DNA of 64,000 nucleotides from Bacteroidaceae bacterium (GCA_017551925.1 JAFZKA010000056.1:62001-126000), one strand, 5' to 3'; numbered from the stretch's first letter, positions 27,920 through 37,599 are shown. Numbers and translations are program-made. The notes: generated from the sequence alone by a model not told the origin.

Positions 27920-30265
27920 TCATAAAACCGTACTCTCTGAGAAGTAGTGGTCCCTGATGGGCTTGCGCACCGTCTTACCGCCAAGCGTCACGGTCTGCTC
28001 AAGTCTGATATCGGCCGATGAAGCACCCACTTTTACAACAAAACTGCCCGGAGCAATGTTCCATTGGCGCTTTCCGTCATTGCTGTAATAACCCAGCTGC
28101 TCGGTATAGAGTTTAACCTGAACGGTCTTGCTCTCGCCCGGCTGCAATGACACCCGCGCAAATCCCTGCAACTGTATGGGGCGTATATTCTGGCTGTCAG
28201 TAGTGGGTGACAGATATATCTGAGCCACTTCATCAGCCGCAACGCTGCCGGTGTTCCTTACCGTAAATGAAACGGTTAGAGACTCATCGGTTGTACGGGC
28301 ATCGGCCACATTCAGATCACTGTACTGGAATGTGGTATAACTCAAACCATAGCCGAAAGGCCACTGCACACGCGAATCCTGTTTGACGGAACGGTTGTAA
28401 CAGATGGGCTCATACAACTCCGTGTTGGGATAACTCACAGAGAGTTTGGCCGATGGAGACACATAACCGTAAAGAATATCGGCAACGGCGTGACCGCCTT
28501 CCTCGCCGGGATACCAGGCCTGGATTACCGCGGCGCAACGCTCAGCCAGCCCTGACACCACCTGTGCACGGCCGCCGAACATTACCAGCACCACCGGCTT
28601 ACCGGTCTTAATCAGTTCCTCAACAAACTGTTCCTGCTTGCCCGGCAAACGCAGTCCCATGCGGTCACGGTTCTCACCGCACAGCATCACGTTCTCACCC
28701 ATAGCGGCAATGATCACATCAGCTTTAGCGGCCAATGCCAAAGCCTCTTTCTTATCAGCCACCTCACCTGATTGTACCATGCGGTGCAGTATATACCAGT
28801 CCCAGGCACGCTCGTCGCCGTCCTCGCGGTACTTGGTCTCAAGTTCCTCAGTCCAGTCACAGCCGCGCGAGTACATTATGTTGGTACCGAACGGCTTGCG
28901 GTTATTCATACCCTCCAGAAGTTTCACAATGTGAGGCTGATCCTGGTCGGCAATATCCTCAACCCTTTTCCAGAAATATGACATGGCGGGATAGGTGTAA
29001 TCGCCGCACATAGCCCAGATAGAGTTGGCATTGGGGCCCGTTACCAGTATGTTCTTAACATCCTTAAGCGGCAGTATGCCGTTGTTCTCAAGCAAAACCA
29101 CAGACTGCGATGCTATATCATATGCAGCACGACGCTCCTCAGGGGTATCCAGAATGATATTCTCATCGCTGTAGAGATACGGATTCTCATCAAACAGGCC
29201 TGAACGGAATTTCTGGCGCAGCACATCCTTCACGGCACGCTCAAAAGCCTCAGGCTTGGCCAGCCCCTTGTCCAACGCCTCCTGCAGGTTGCGGTAATCA
29301 CTCCCTTCAGGAAAATCCACATCGTTACCGTTGTTTATTGCCTCGGCAGCCTTTGCAGCAGAACTGTTCCTGCCGGGAATCTGACCGATGGCCGTATAGT
29401 CACTCACCACCATACCGTCAAAACCCACATAGTCACGCAGTATGTCAATCAGAATCTCACCGTTAGCCACGCAGTTGGTTCCATGAACGGCATGATATCC
29501 GGGCATCACTGTCCTTCCGCCCGCCAGACGGATAATGGTCTCATGAGGCAAGAGTATCTCCTCCATGAGTTCCTTCTCAGGAGCATCTCCGCCACCGCCA
29601 TAACCCAGATAATGTTTGGAGCAGGCGCCTACACCCTTTGTCAGGTCTCCCTGCTGCAGGCCACGCACAAATGCGGTACCCATCACGGCACTCAGATAAG
29701 CGTCCTCACCGTATGACTCCTCAAGGCGGTTGAAACTGGGAGTACGGCATACGTCAACCATCGGTGACAAAGCCAGGATTCCGCCCATCTTGCGCATCAG
29801 CCTTCCGGTCTGCAGAGTCTTGAGTTCCGCCAACTGCGGATTGAATGAACCGGCCTGCCCTATCTGCTGCGGATAGACCGTAGCGCCAAGAGTATTGATT
29901 CCTGACAGCACCTCCTCATGGAACAGCGCCGGAATACCGTTGGGAGTATTGTTCATAAGCCACTCCTGCAGTTGGGCCACACGGTCACGCAAATCATTGG
30001 GATCACGCGGCTGCTGCAGAGCGAACTGTGAGAAATGCCCTATTCCATAAGGTATCAGTTTACTGCATTGAACCGTATCCAGTTTGCCCTGAGCGTCAAA
30101 GAGCACGTCCATATACATACTCTTGAGTTGCGCAATACGCTCCTGTTGAGGCATTCTGTCATACAGGCGGTCTATCTTTTTCTCCAAATCATTCGCATTG
30201 TCACATCCTGTAAGCGTGACAGCAGCACATAACAGGCATTTGGTCAGTAATTTCATTCCTTTCAT
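27920..30265 (-). CDS. Glycoside hydrolase family 3 lipoprotein (beta-glucosidase type)
   Basis: Exported exo-acting beta-glycosidase of 781 aa. A lipobox occurs at LTGC (about Cys 21). The N-terminal TIM-barrel has the nucleophile region GFDGMVVSDYTAIG, the second domain carries ITGPNANS-type and GENRDRMGL stretches, and the C-terminal fibronectin-III-like domain begins near residue 650 (GYGLSYTTFQYSDL). Substrate could be beta-glucoside or beta-xyloside; the family alone does not decide. It is 2 nt downstream of the esterase gene, hence co-transcribed, suggesting joint action on an acylated plant polysaccharide. Confidence 0.93.
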   Translation of the reverse strand: MKGMKLLTKCLLCAAVTLTGCDNANDLEKKIDRLYDRMPQQERIAQLKSMYMDVLFDAQGKLDTVQCSKLIPYGIGHFSQFALQQPRDPNDLRDRVAQLQEWLMNNTPNGIPALFHEEVLSGINTLGATVYPQQIGQAGSFNPQLAELKTLQTGRLMRKMGGILALSPMVDVCRTPSFNRLEESYGEDAYLSAVMGTAFVRGLQQGDLTKGVGACSKHYLGYGGGGDAPEKELMEEILLPHETIIRLAGGRTVMPGYHAVHGTNCVANGEILIDILRDYVGFDGMVVSDYTAIGQIPGRNSSAAKAAEAINNGNDVDFPEGSDYRNLQEALDKGLAKPEAFERAVKDVLRQKFRSGLFDENPYLYSDENIILDTPEERRAAYDIASQSVVLLENNGILPLKDVKNILVTGPNANSIWAMCGDYTYPAMSYFWKRVEDIADQDQPHIVKLLEGMNNRKPFGTNIMYSRGCDWTEELETKYREDGDERAWDWYILHRMVQSGEVADKKEALALAAKADVIIAAMGENVMLCGENRDRMGLRLPGKQEQFVEELIKTGKPVVLVMFGGRAQVVSGLAERCAAVIQAWYPGEEGGHAVADILYGYVSPSAKLSVSYPNTELYEPICYNRSVKQDSRVQWPFGYGLSYTTFQYSDLNVADARTTDESLTVSFTVRNTGSVAADEVAQIYLSPTTDSQNIRPIQLQGFARVSLQPGESKTVQVKLYTEQLGYYSNDGKRQWNIAPGSFVVKVGASSADIRLEQTVTLGGKTVRKPIRDHYFSESTVL

Positions 30266-30267
30266 AT

Positions 30268-31812
30268 CTATTTAAGCGAACCGGTTTTACGGAAAGCGTC
30301 CAGTTTCTGGAAACAGTGACGGTTAATTATCTCCTGCAGTTCTCGGTCAAAATTATGCCTGATCTCTATTTCAGGTCCGAACATAAAGCACTCGCCGTTA
30401 TCCTTGGTGTACGGATGCCACTCAGGCAGGCCCTCAACATTGGGATTGCCCGTGTGCGCAAAGTTAGCCCATGACTGCGCCATACGGTCAGCCAGCAGCA
30501 GATCACTCTCTGACGGATTGGGCAGGTCACGGCCTGCATGATGCAGGGTATTGAAACAGAAATTGAGTTCCGCTCCATGGGCCGATACATGCGTAGAGGG
30601 CGATTTCCACGTGAACATATAATTATATACAGGAGCCTTCTTTGAGGCCGATGCTGCATCGGCCGTGATTACCGTCTTGGCGCGGAACAGGTTGTCTATT
30701 GACGGCAGGTCCTGGGGAATATAATCGGGCCACGCCTTTGCCAGTGCGGCAGCGTAGGCATCGGTCTCGTCAGCGAACGTACTGCGGACGGCATCCTTGG
30801 CCTGGTCAAGAGTCATCTCACGGTTGTACTGGCCACGCTGCAACTCATTGAATGTAGAACCTATAACAAGAGGTATGTCACTTGAAATCTCGGCAAATCC
30901 ATCTTGAAACGGCTGTTGCAAAAGCACCTCACCGTCAGGTACGGGACCGAATCCCCACATGATGGGAGTTCCGGGAGTGCGTACCAGCCCTCTTGCAGAG
31001 AGCGCGCGCTGACCGGCCTGATACAGTTTGTCATACGGAACGTCCTTTATCCTGTCCGGCTCATTATGCGGTATACCGAGTTCATCCAGAACAGCCAGGC
31101 CAAGTTCCTCGGTCATTGACTTGTTATTCACGTTCAGGATAGTGCCGCTCATGATAATGGCCTTATGGAACAGCCCTTTGGCCGATGGCATGCACATCAG
31201 CGTGCCCACCTTGCCGCCACCGCCTGACTCACCGAATATTGTAACGTTATCAGGATCACCGCCAAACTTGCTGATGTTGTCACGCACCCACTCCAGAGCC
31301 TTGACGGCATCCATCATGCCTACATTCCCGGAGTACTTGTACTTGGGATCACCTGTGGCTGACAGATCCAGGAATCCTATTATATTCAGTCTATGATTCA
31401 GGCTGACAACCACCACATCCTTCTTTGCCAGGCACATACCCGGATTCCAGGCCGATGTTCCCGAGTCAAAGCCACCTCCGTGGCACCAGAACATGACCGG
31501 TTTCTTGCCTTTGGTATTTGTAGTCCATACGTTCAGCACGCAGCAGTCCTCGGCACTGCCCGGCTGGATCCGGCCGCTCTGAAATGACTGGGGGCCCCAC
31601 TCTGTGCAATCCAGTACGTCATTCCATTTCTCAACCGGAGCAGGAGGCATGCACCGCTCCGCCCTGGCATACGGAATACCCTTGAACGCCATCGTTCCCT
31701 CCTCATCAAATCCACGCACGGGACCATTGGTGGTCTTAATAACAAACGGATCACTCTGGCAATTTGCCATCATTGGAATCACTGCTAACAGGTAGAATAA
31801 AATCCTTTTCAT
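30268..31812 (-). CDS. Type-B carboxylesterase, exported
   Basis: Serine esterase of 514 aa with an N-terminal signal peptide (MKRILFYLLAVIPMMANC). The nucleophile elbow is GESGGGGK (about residue 196); the family norm is GESAGG. The acid/His part includes HVSAHGAELNF, with the candidate catalytic His. It heads a two-gene operon with the GH3 enzyme and has a TATCTTTG -7 box at 31840-31833. A role in removing ester groups from sugars fits the context but is inferred. The truncated DUF1016 frame reads through this gene's promoter. Confidence 0.9.
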   Translation of the reverse strand: MKRILFYLLAVIPMMANCQSDPFVIKTTNGPVRGFDEEGTMAFKGIPYARAERCMPPAPVEKWNDVLDCTEWGPQSFQSGRIQPGSAEDCCVLNVWTTNTKGKKPVMFWCHGGGFDSGTSAWNPGMCLAKKDVVVVSLNHRLNIIGFLDLSATGDPKYKYSGNVGMMDAVKALEWVRDNISKFGGDPDNVTIFGESGGGGKVGTLMCMPSAKGLFHKAIIMSGTILNVNNKSMTEELGLAVLDELGIPHNEPDRIKDVPYDKLYQAGQRALSARGLVRTPGTPIMWGFGPVPDGEVLLQQPFQDGFAEISSDIPLVIGSTFNELQRGQYNREMTLDQAKDAVRSTFADETDAYAAALAKAWPDYIPQDLPSIDNLFRAKTVITADAASASKKAPVYNYMFTWKSPSTHVSAHGAELNFCFNTLHHAGRDLPNPSESDLLLADRMAQSWANFAHTGNPNVEGLPEWHPYTKDNGECFMFGPEIEIRHNFDRELQEIINRHCFQKLDAFRKTGSLK

Positions 31813-31859
31813 ATTTTAATCAACATTTACCGCAAAGATAGAAAATAGTGCAATTGATG

Positions 31860-31883
31860 CAATTGGGGACAGTCCCCTTTTGC
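31860..31883. repeat. Palindrome family copy at the DUF1016 breakpoint
   Basis: GCAATTGGGGAC and GTCCCCTTTTGC flank a central A; the inner GGGGACAGTCCCC is near-perfect. It lies exactly where similarity of the truncated DUF1016 gene to its intact relative ends, and 10 to 20 nt from the esterase -33 region. Confidence 0.85.
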
Positions 31884-32363
31884 ACTTTATTCACTATCTC
31901 TTTCTCAACAACACGTTCATCTACATCAATGCTATCGCGCAAGCCTATCTCCTCCACATTGATGAAATCAAGCAAGTATGAGTCTTTAAACATCACTACA
32001 GCTTTTTTCATCATTGCGGAGTTTGAGATTGTCTGGTGAAAATTGCTTGGCATATGTTGCTGATTATTGTAGGCATCAGCCTTGATAATCTGTTTTAACG
32101 AATCTATTGAAAGATGTTCTTCGGCGGTACGATGAATGTAATAATAGCGGGCATTTAATGTTTTAACACCCGTAAAAATCTCCACGTGATGCGAAAATGG
32201 TATTTTGAAAAAATCTTCAACTGGAAAATCTGTAATATTTGATATTTGAATATTATGATGAATATCGATACACCCTACACGATCTGTTGAAATTGAAGAT
32301 TTATTTATGACATCTTTACCTATTGACGTCTCTAATTCGGCAAGCACACTTGCCGGTTTTACT

Positions 32364-32389
32364 AATTCGTCCGTTGCGACGGACGAATT
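32364..32389. repeat. In-frame 26-bp palindrome in truncated DUF1016 gene
   Basis: AATTCGTCCGT and its exact reverse complement flank a TGCG loop. On the minus strand it encodes the linker peptide NSSVATDE. A second small palindrome (CGGCAAG-CACA-CTTGCCG) lies just downstream at about 32338-32355. Confidence 0.8.
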
Positions 32390-32677
32390 GGCATCTAATA
32401 ATATCCAATTGTCATAAAATAATCTCATTTTCTTTAGGCTTGTGGCAGAAAAACCTCTCAACCCCGGCAACTCCCTGCGCAACTGATTGCTTATGGTTTC
32501 CAAAGCGCCAGTACCCCAAACGCCCTTACGCGTATGCTGGGAAACGTACTTTCCTATGCCGAAATACACAGCCAACTGAATACGATTAACACCCTTTGAT
32601 GCTTCATATTGCCCCTGCAATATAGCAGTTTTAATGTCTTCCACGGCTTGCCGTAGATCTTGTGTTAAATTAGTCAT

Positions 32678-32788
32678 AAATCAAACAAGTATAATTAAGT
32701 TAAACATGATATCAATAACAAAGGGGAGGTACAGACTAACGCTTTGGTTGGCTGGAACTCCCCTTTGGCATTAGATATGGCAAAGATA
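32678..32788 (-). promoter_or_regulatory. Promoter and ~100-nt hairpin leader of truncated DUF1016 gene
   Basis: TATCTTTG at 32788-32781, then a leader of about 98 nt. AAAGGGGAG (32766-32758) can pair perfectly with CTCCCCTTT (32728-32720), forming a 9-bp stem with a roughly 29-nt loop. The leader ends with TTGATATCATG and ACTTGTTTG before the ATG. Both stretches recur at matching positions upstream of the intact DUF1016 gene. Confidence 0.65.
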
Positions 32789-32808
32789 ACACATTTTGAA
32801 AAATGTGC

Positions 32809-32861
32809 CAACTTGGTTTAGGCTTAAGACAAAAAAGTGACAACCAAATTCAGCACTTTAC
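32809..32861 (+). repeat. 53-bp direct repeat, copy 1 (upstream of fic)
   Basis: Starts CAACTTGGTTTA and contains GACAACCAAATTCAGCACTT. It matches copies at 33994-34046 and 34057-34109 with scattered mismatches. Lies about 90 bp before the Fic start. Confidence 0.8.
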
Positions 32862-32950
32862 CAAGTTTTTCTTTCAGCATGCCAAAGTCTGCCAACTTAC
32901 AAAACACCCCTATTGTATTATTTGTACTTTTTTGCTATTTTTGTAAAAGA

Positions 32951-34006
32951 ATGAGTGAGTTTGACGAATATATCAGGCAGGGTGAGCAAGGCCCTAAAGA
33001 GAAGGCGCTTGCCTGGCAAACAGCCATAGGACTACAGGATGTTGATGGCCTCAAGCCTTCAGAGTATCTGCTTGATACCGCCAAGCGTCATATAGAGGGC
33101 GATATTACCATTGATGAGGTTAAGGGACTGCTTGATTCCTACTATAAGTCAAAGGAGGGCAGGCTGTTATCAGATAAAGAACGTACTGAGGAGGCCGATA
33201 AGGTTTCGGCCAGAATTACGGAACTGCTGCAGGAAAATACGTTCGCTTTCAACCCGCTGGAATATAAGCGCATTCACAAGCGCCTGTTTGAGGGTATTTT
33301 CAAGTTCGCAGGCCAATACAGGACTTATAACATATCCAAGCAGGAATGGGTGCTGAATGGGGCATCGGTCTTGTATAATCCGTTTGAGAATCTGGCCGAA
33401 ACTCTTGAGTATGATTTTGAGCAGGAACGCAAGTATAATTATAATGCTGCATCTACTGATCAGTCAATTGCTCATATCGCGGCCTTTACAGCAGGCTTGT
33501 GGCAGATTCATCCTTTTGGAGAGGGCAACACCCGTACTACAGCGGTGTTCCTGATCAAGTATTTGCGCTCTTTTGGCTTTGCCGTCTCTAATGACCTGTT
33601 TGCCGCACACTCCTGGTATTTCCGCAATGCTCTGGTCCGGGCGAACTACACCAATAGAGAAAAAGGTATTGCTCCCGATATTTCTTTCCTGGAGATGTTC
33701 CTTAGAAATCTGGTGCTTGGTGAGCAGCATGAACTTAGGAACCGTGACCTTCATGTTGATGCTCAAAGTGAAAATGAGAATAATTCAAAGTGCAAAAATT
33801 GCACTTTGAATTGCACTTTGGAAGAGTTGGCTGTCCTTCAATTCATAAAAGATAATCCCAAGGCTACTCAAGAAATGATAGCCAAACACATAAACAGATC
33901 CCAGCGTACAGTTAAGTCTATGACTATTCGTCTTACTGAAAAAGGCCTCCTTGTCCGTAAGAACGGCAAGCGTGACGGTTGGTGGGAAACCGTCAACTTA
34001 GTTTAG
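32951..34006 (+). CDS. Fic family protein with C-terminal winged helix
   Basis: Predicted AMP-transferase (or related nucleotidyl- or phosphotransferase) acting on unknown protein targets. The 351-aa product starts MSEFDEYIRQGEQGPKEKA. I chose this ATG rather than a GTG 114 bp upstream because TATTTTTG lies at 32936-32943, 7 nt before it. The Fic core is at about residues 100-215, with HPFGEGNTRT at about 186-195; the usual HPFxxGNGR has Gly where Thr is found here. The C-terminal 70 residues look like a winged helix (ATQEMIAKHINRSQRTV). The linker contains a perfect in-frame palindrome, and direct repeats flank the gene. Confidence 0.9.
   Translation: MSEFDEYIRQGEQGPKEKALAWQTAIGLQDVDGLKPSEYLLDTAKRHIEGDITIDEVKGLLDSYYKSKEGRLLSDKERTEEADKVSARITELLQENTFAFNPLEYKRIHKRLFEGIFKFAGQYRTYNISKQEWVLNGASVLYNPFENLAETLEYDFEQERKYNYNAASTDQSIAHIAAFTAGLWQIHPFGEGNTRTTAVFLIKYLRSFGFAVSNDLFAAHSWYFRNALVRANYTNREKGIAPDISFLEMFLRNLVLGEQHELRNRDLHVDAQSENENNSKCKNCTLNCTLEELAVLQFIKDNPKATQEMIAKHINRSQRTVKSMTIRLTEKGLLVRKNGKRDGWWETVNLV
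33782..33812. repeat. In-frame 31-bp palindrome inside fic
   Basis: AATTCAAAGTGCAA and its exact reverse complement flank AAA. It encodes a Cys/Asn-rich linker segment (SKCKNCTLNC) between the Fic domain and the winged helix. It shares AATTC...GAATT ends with the palindromes of the DUF1016 genes. Confidence 0.8.
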
Positions 34007-34109
34007 TCGTAAGACAGTAATCTGACAACCAAAATCAGCACTTTACAATAACCCGTCAACTTGGTTTAGTCGTAAGACAGTAATCTGACAACCAAAATCA
34101 GCAAATTAC
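33994..34109 (+). repeat. 53-bp direct repeat, copies 2 and 3 (end of fic and beyond)
   Basis: Copy 2 is 33994-34046 and copy 3 is 34057-34109; they differ at only a few positions, and both start CAACTT(A/G)GTTTAGTCG. Copy 2 supplies the last codons (TVNLV) and the TAG stop of fic. A copy upstream of fic completes a direct-repeat bracket around the gene. Confidence 0.85.
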
Positions 34110-34387
34110 AAGCACTTCACAGCACTTTACACAGGAGCAAGGCTCGGAGATGGTTCGTAGATGAGACGTAGATGGCTCGGAGATTAGCGGTAAGAGATGG
34201 GGGCGGCTGGGACTTGGATGATTGAAAATAATTCACCATCTTTACGGAGCCTAATAAATGCCTGTTCGCAAATGTTGTTCAATCAATTCTTCTATAAAGC
34301 TACATTTGGGGAGTTTATTGATGCATCGTCAATAGATGTATTTATTTATGCAAATATAATTAACTACTTGAGGAGAAAATAACATAT
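34110..34387. other. Non-coding stretch with short GA-rich repeats
   Basis: Follows the 53-bp repeats. GGCTCGGAGAT occurs at 34141-34151 and again at 34174-34184, with two GTAGATGAGAC/GTAGAT units between, so this is a small imperfect tandem array. The rest is AT-rich and leads into the helicase gene, with GAGGAG 8-14 nt before its ATG. A 61-codon frame at 34197-34382 shows no protein-like features. Nothing else is supported. Confidence 0.5.
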
Positions 34388-37045
34388 ATGAAGCTTGTTG
34401 AAGGTGTTTATGAATCATTAATCAGCACAGCCATTGCTGAGAAATTGCAGCGAGACTTTCCTGATAGCAGTTATCATATAGAGAAAGAACCGATAGACAG
34501 TGCCGAATCGCACACGATGTTGGCGCAGTATCTTGCTGATATCGTGTCTGTTGTCCTAAAGGAATATTTTCGCGACAAGAAAGAGGCTGTGACTATCAGC
34601 AAACAGGTGGAATGTGTCAACAGGATTCTTCACTTTATTGAAAACGAATGGCAAGTGACAGCCCTTAAGGACGATATGCTCACCAAAGAAGATGAGACGA
34701 ACTTCCTGAGGGCTATCTATAGCAAGACAGGATACTCTGAGGAACAAATAAAACACAAAGCCCAGATACATCCGGAATCGGGCTATAGGGTGAGCAATCT
34801 CTTTACTGGAACCAATGGTCTTTCAATTGATGAGGAAATCAAAAAGGACATTCAAACGGCCGACAGTATTGACCTAGTTGTCTCATTTATCAAATTCTCA
34901 GGTCTTAGGCTCATCTATGACGAACTGAAGAGATTTATAGCAAAAAAAGGTTCCAAATTGCGTATTCTAACAACAACCTATACAGGGGCGACTGATGTGA
35001 AGGCGGTAAAATGGCTGATGGACTTGAAAGAATTAGGCGACGTTGAGATAAAAGCTTCATTTAATAAGGATGACGAACGCCTTCATGCAAAAGCTTATAT
35101 TTTTAAGCGTGAGAATGGATTTGATACGGCCTACATTGGTTCCTCGAACATCTCACGTTCAGCGTTGACAAAGGGGTTGGAATGGAATATGCGTGTGACC
35201 AATGTGGAGAATCCTCATATCATTCGTTCTACACAAGCTACGTTTGATTCATATTGGAATAATGCAGCATTTGAGTCTTTAGAGACTGATGAGGATCTCA
35301 AGCGTTTTGCACAGGCTATTGATGAGGCTCGCCATAAGACATCAAACGTTGATGGGCCAGAAGTCGTTACCCGTTTTGTTCGCAAGACCCATCAGGTGAA
35401 GGTATTGGAGAAACTACAATACGAACGAGAGAAGCGTAATAACTATAAGAATTTGATAATCGCAGCAACAGGCACAGGCAAGACTGCTATATCGGCCTTT
35501 GACTATAAAGATTTCAACCAGCAGTTCAAGAGAGAAAACGGTCGAGAGGCTCGTCTATTGTTTATAGTTCATCGTGAGAAAATATTAAAACAGGCTCGGA
35601 GTACCTATCGTTCGGTAATGGTGGATGGTAACTTTGGCGAAATATGGACTGGCAATATCAAGCCTTCGTATAGCAGTAACCTCGACCATCTCTTTATCAC
35701 CATCCAAACATTAAACAACCACATTGATGAACTGAGTGATTTTGGTGCAGACTATTATGACTACATTGTGCTCGATGAGGTTCATCATAGCCAGGCAGAC
35801 TCTTATAGAAAGTTGTTCAGCGTATTCCGCCCAAAAATACTTATTGGTTTGACGGCAACGCCAGAACGTATGGATGGAAAGGCTATCACCCCAGACTTCA
35901 ATGACAGGTTCTCTGCAGAGATAAGATTGCAAGAGGCACTTAATCAACAGCTACTTTCTCCATTTGCTTACTTCTGTGTTACAGATGATACAGTTAATCT
36001 GAGTCGCTTGGTATGTAGTGCTGATGGCAAATATGATGTCAAGCAACTTGAAGCACAGTATGTTGGCAATATGGATCGCTTCGGGAAAATACAGGATGCC
36101 ATCAATCGCTATATCACCGCACCACAAGACTGCAAAGCTGTATGTTTCTGTTGTTCGATAGCTCATGCTGAATGGATGGCTGCCATGTTCAATGCCACAG
36201 GCTATAAGGCAGCCTCTGTGACATCAAAGAACGGCAGCGAACTCGATGACTACTCAGAGCAACTGGCCCAAGGGAAGATTAACTATCTTTGTGTAGCAGA
36301 TATCTTGAATGAAGGTATTGACATTCCTGAAATCGACACTGTACTCTTCCTGCGTCCTACAGAATCGCTCACAATTTTCCTTCAGCAATTGGGTCGTGGT
36401 CTCCGTTTGGCTGATGGGAAAACAGAATTGACAGTACTTGACTTTGTGGCACAAGCAAATGCCAAATACAATTACGAGAGTCGCTTCCGTGCTCTAATTG
36501 GCCCGTCAAACACTACCGTTAAACAACAGGTGGCTAATGGCTTTACGTTGATTCCACGTGGTTGCAGTATCAATATGGAGCTGCAGGCACAACAATACAT
36601 TCTCAATAACATCAGCGAATGCATATTCAATCTGCGTCGTTTGCGTCGTGAAGTGGAGCTTTTTGAGCATGAAACAGGACAGGCTCTGACGTTGAAGAAT
36701 TTCATTGAGAACTTTTCTTTAGATTGGAGGCTCATCTATAAATCACCTGGCTCATGGACAGAATTGAAGCATCAGGCAGGTATTAACGTAAGAGGGTATG
36801 AACGAACAAATGAGGTTATTAACATGGAGAATGGCCTCGCACGATTATACCATACCAACTCTACCGATTACCTGCTTTATATCCAACGACTGACAGATAA
36901 TAGTTTCAAACTTGTATCATCTAGTAAGCGAGAAGATATTTTCAAACTCTGTTCTATTATACCATCTGCTATGATCAATTGTCGACATACAATACGAAAT
37001 ACGGTCGCCATTTTAGGACCGAAGATGAGGCCATTCAAGCCTTGA
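34388..37045 (+). CDS. PLD-nuclease/DEAD-type helicase, frameshifted before its DUF3427 domain
   Basis: Large DNA-acting enzyme of the PLD-ResIII-HelicC-DUF3427 family. The first frame gives 885 aa: an N-terminal region, a phospholipase-D-like nuclease motif HAKAYIF...GSSNIS (about residues 232-256), Walker A ATGTGKT (about 361), DEVH box LDEVHHSQ (about 462), LTATPERMDG and the C-terminal motor motif QQLGRGLRL (about 667). After about residue 850 the frame leaves the family and ends within 35 codons. The missing C-terminus continues in the -1 frame, so a single-base loss in the TTTT run at 36939-36942 is likely. Codon use and AT content differ from neighbouring core genes, hinting at transfer. 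Confidence 0.85.
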   Translation: MKLVEGVYESLISTAIAEKLQRDFPDSSYHIEKEPIDSAESHTMLAQYLADIVSVVLKEYFRDKKEAVTISKQVECVNRILHFIENEWQVTALKDDMLTKEDETNFLRAIYSKTGYSEEQIKHKAQIHPESGYRVSNLFTGTNGLSIDEEIKKDIQTADSIDLVVSFIKFSGLRLIYDELKRFIAKKGSKLRILTTTYTGATDVKAVKWLMDLKELGDVEIKASFNKDDERLHAKAYIFKRENGFDTAYIGSSNISRSALTKGLEWNMRVTNVENPHIIRSTQATFDSYWNNAAFESLETDEDLKRFAQAIDEARHKTSNVDGPEVVTRFVRKTHQVKVLEKLQYEREKRNNYKNLIIAATGTGKTAISAFDYKDFNQQFKRENGREARLLFIVHREKILKQARSTYRSVMVDGNFGEIWTGNIKPSYSSNLDHLFITIQTLNNHIDELSDFGADYYDYIVLDEVHHSQADSYRKLFSVFRPKILIGLTATPERMDGKAITPDFNDRFSAEIRLQEALNQQLLSPFAYFCVTDDTVNLSRLVCSADGKYDVKQLEAQYVGNMDRFGKIQDAINRYITAPQDCKAVCFCCSIAHAEWMAAMFNATGYKAASVTSKNGSELDDYSEQLAQGKINYLCVADILNEGIDIPEIDTVLFLRPTESLTIFLQQLGRGLRLADGKTELTVLDFVAQANAKYNYESRFRALIGPSNTTVKQQVANGFTLIPRGCSINMELQAQQYILNNISECIFNLRRLRREVELFEHETGQALTLKNFIENFSLDWRLIYKSPGSWTELKHQAGINVRGYERTNEVINMENGLARLYHTNSTDYLLYIQRLTDNSFKLVSSSKREDIFKLCSIIPSAMINCRHTIRNTVAILGPKMRPFKP

Positions 37046-37599
37046 ACAACTACCCCTACTTCAAAGAAGAACTGCAAACATGCGTAGAGCTCCGCCTTTC
37101 ACAACTGTTCCAAACAACGCGGTGGGTAACTATTGGAGATGTTGAATTGGAGTTGTATGGCTGTTATTCTGCAGACGAGATTCATTTGATGTTTGAGGGT
37201 AATGTGCGTCGTGGTAATATTCTTGGTACGCAGTATCTGCAAGAACAGAAAGTAGCACTTGTATTTGTTTCAACTAACAAGTCGGACAAGGATTATTCAC
37301 CCTCTACGCTCTATCAAGACTATGCCATCAGCGAGCGTCAGTTCCATTGGCAGTCCAAGCATGATGTCCGAATACAGAGCAATGATGGTCAGCGTATTAT
37401 TCATCAGCGTGAGAATGGTTGGAAATATTTACTTTTCGTAAGAGATCGTAAACGTGATGAGTTTGGCTTTACGAATGCTTATTATTTCCTTGGTGAGATG
37501 GAATACGAATCCTCTCATGGTGAATGTCCCATGAATGTTATTTGGAATATGAAATATGATATTCCAGGCAATATCCTAGAACTCACAATGGCAGTATAA
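36928..37599 (+). pseudogene. C-terminal DUF3427 part of the frameshifted helicase
   Basis: This frame is open from 36928 and carries the DUF3427 domain of the helicase family: FYYTICYDQLSTYNTKYG at the start, FHWQSKHDVRIQ in the middle, and LFVRDRKRDEFGFTNAYYFLG near the end. It has no start signal of its own. Joining it to the first frame at the TTTT run 36939-36942 restores a continuous product of about 1070 aa, which is normal for the family. Either the gene is recently inactivated or the base is a sequencing error. The broken or alternative protein would lack the C-terminal domain. Confidence 0.8.

Larger units (their letters stand above)
31820..32677 (-). pseudogene. 3'-truncated DUF1016 (YhcG-type) nuclease gene
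   Basis: The 285-codon frame matches the intact DUF1016 protein at 40284-41417 over its N-terminal part (MTNLTQDLRQAVEDIK, VWGTGALETISNQLRRELPGL) and linker, and up to DERVVEKEIVNKV. There the similarity stops: the next codons are a palindrome copy (31883-31860), which adds about 20 unrelated residues ending CGKC. The C-terminal PDDEXK nuclease domain, including the D...ExK motif, is therefore missing. The gene keeps its promoter and hairpin leader, so a short N-terminal protein might still be made. Whether that fragment has a function is unknown. Confidence 0.8.

Noticed and set aside
34197..34382. 61-codon frame before the helicase
   Set aside because: No start signal or recognisable protein pattern; overlaps a repeat-rich non-coding stretch.
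36928..36950. Programmed -1 frameshifting in the helicase gene
   Set aside because: The site (GATATTTTC) is not a canonical X XXY YYZ slippery heptamer in the zero frame, and no pseudoknot is evident. A lost T is simpler.
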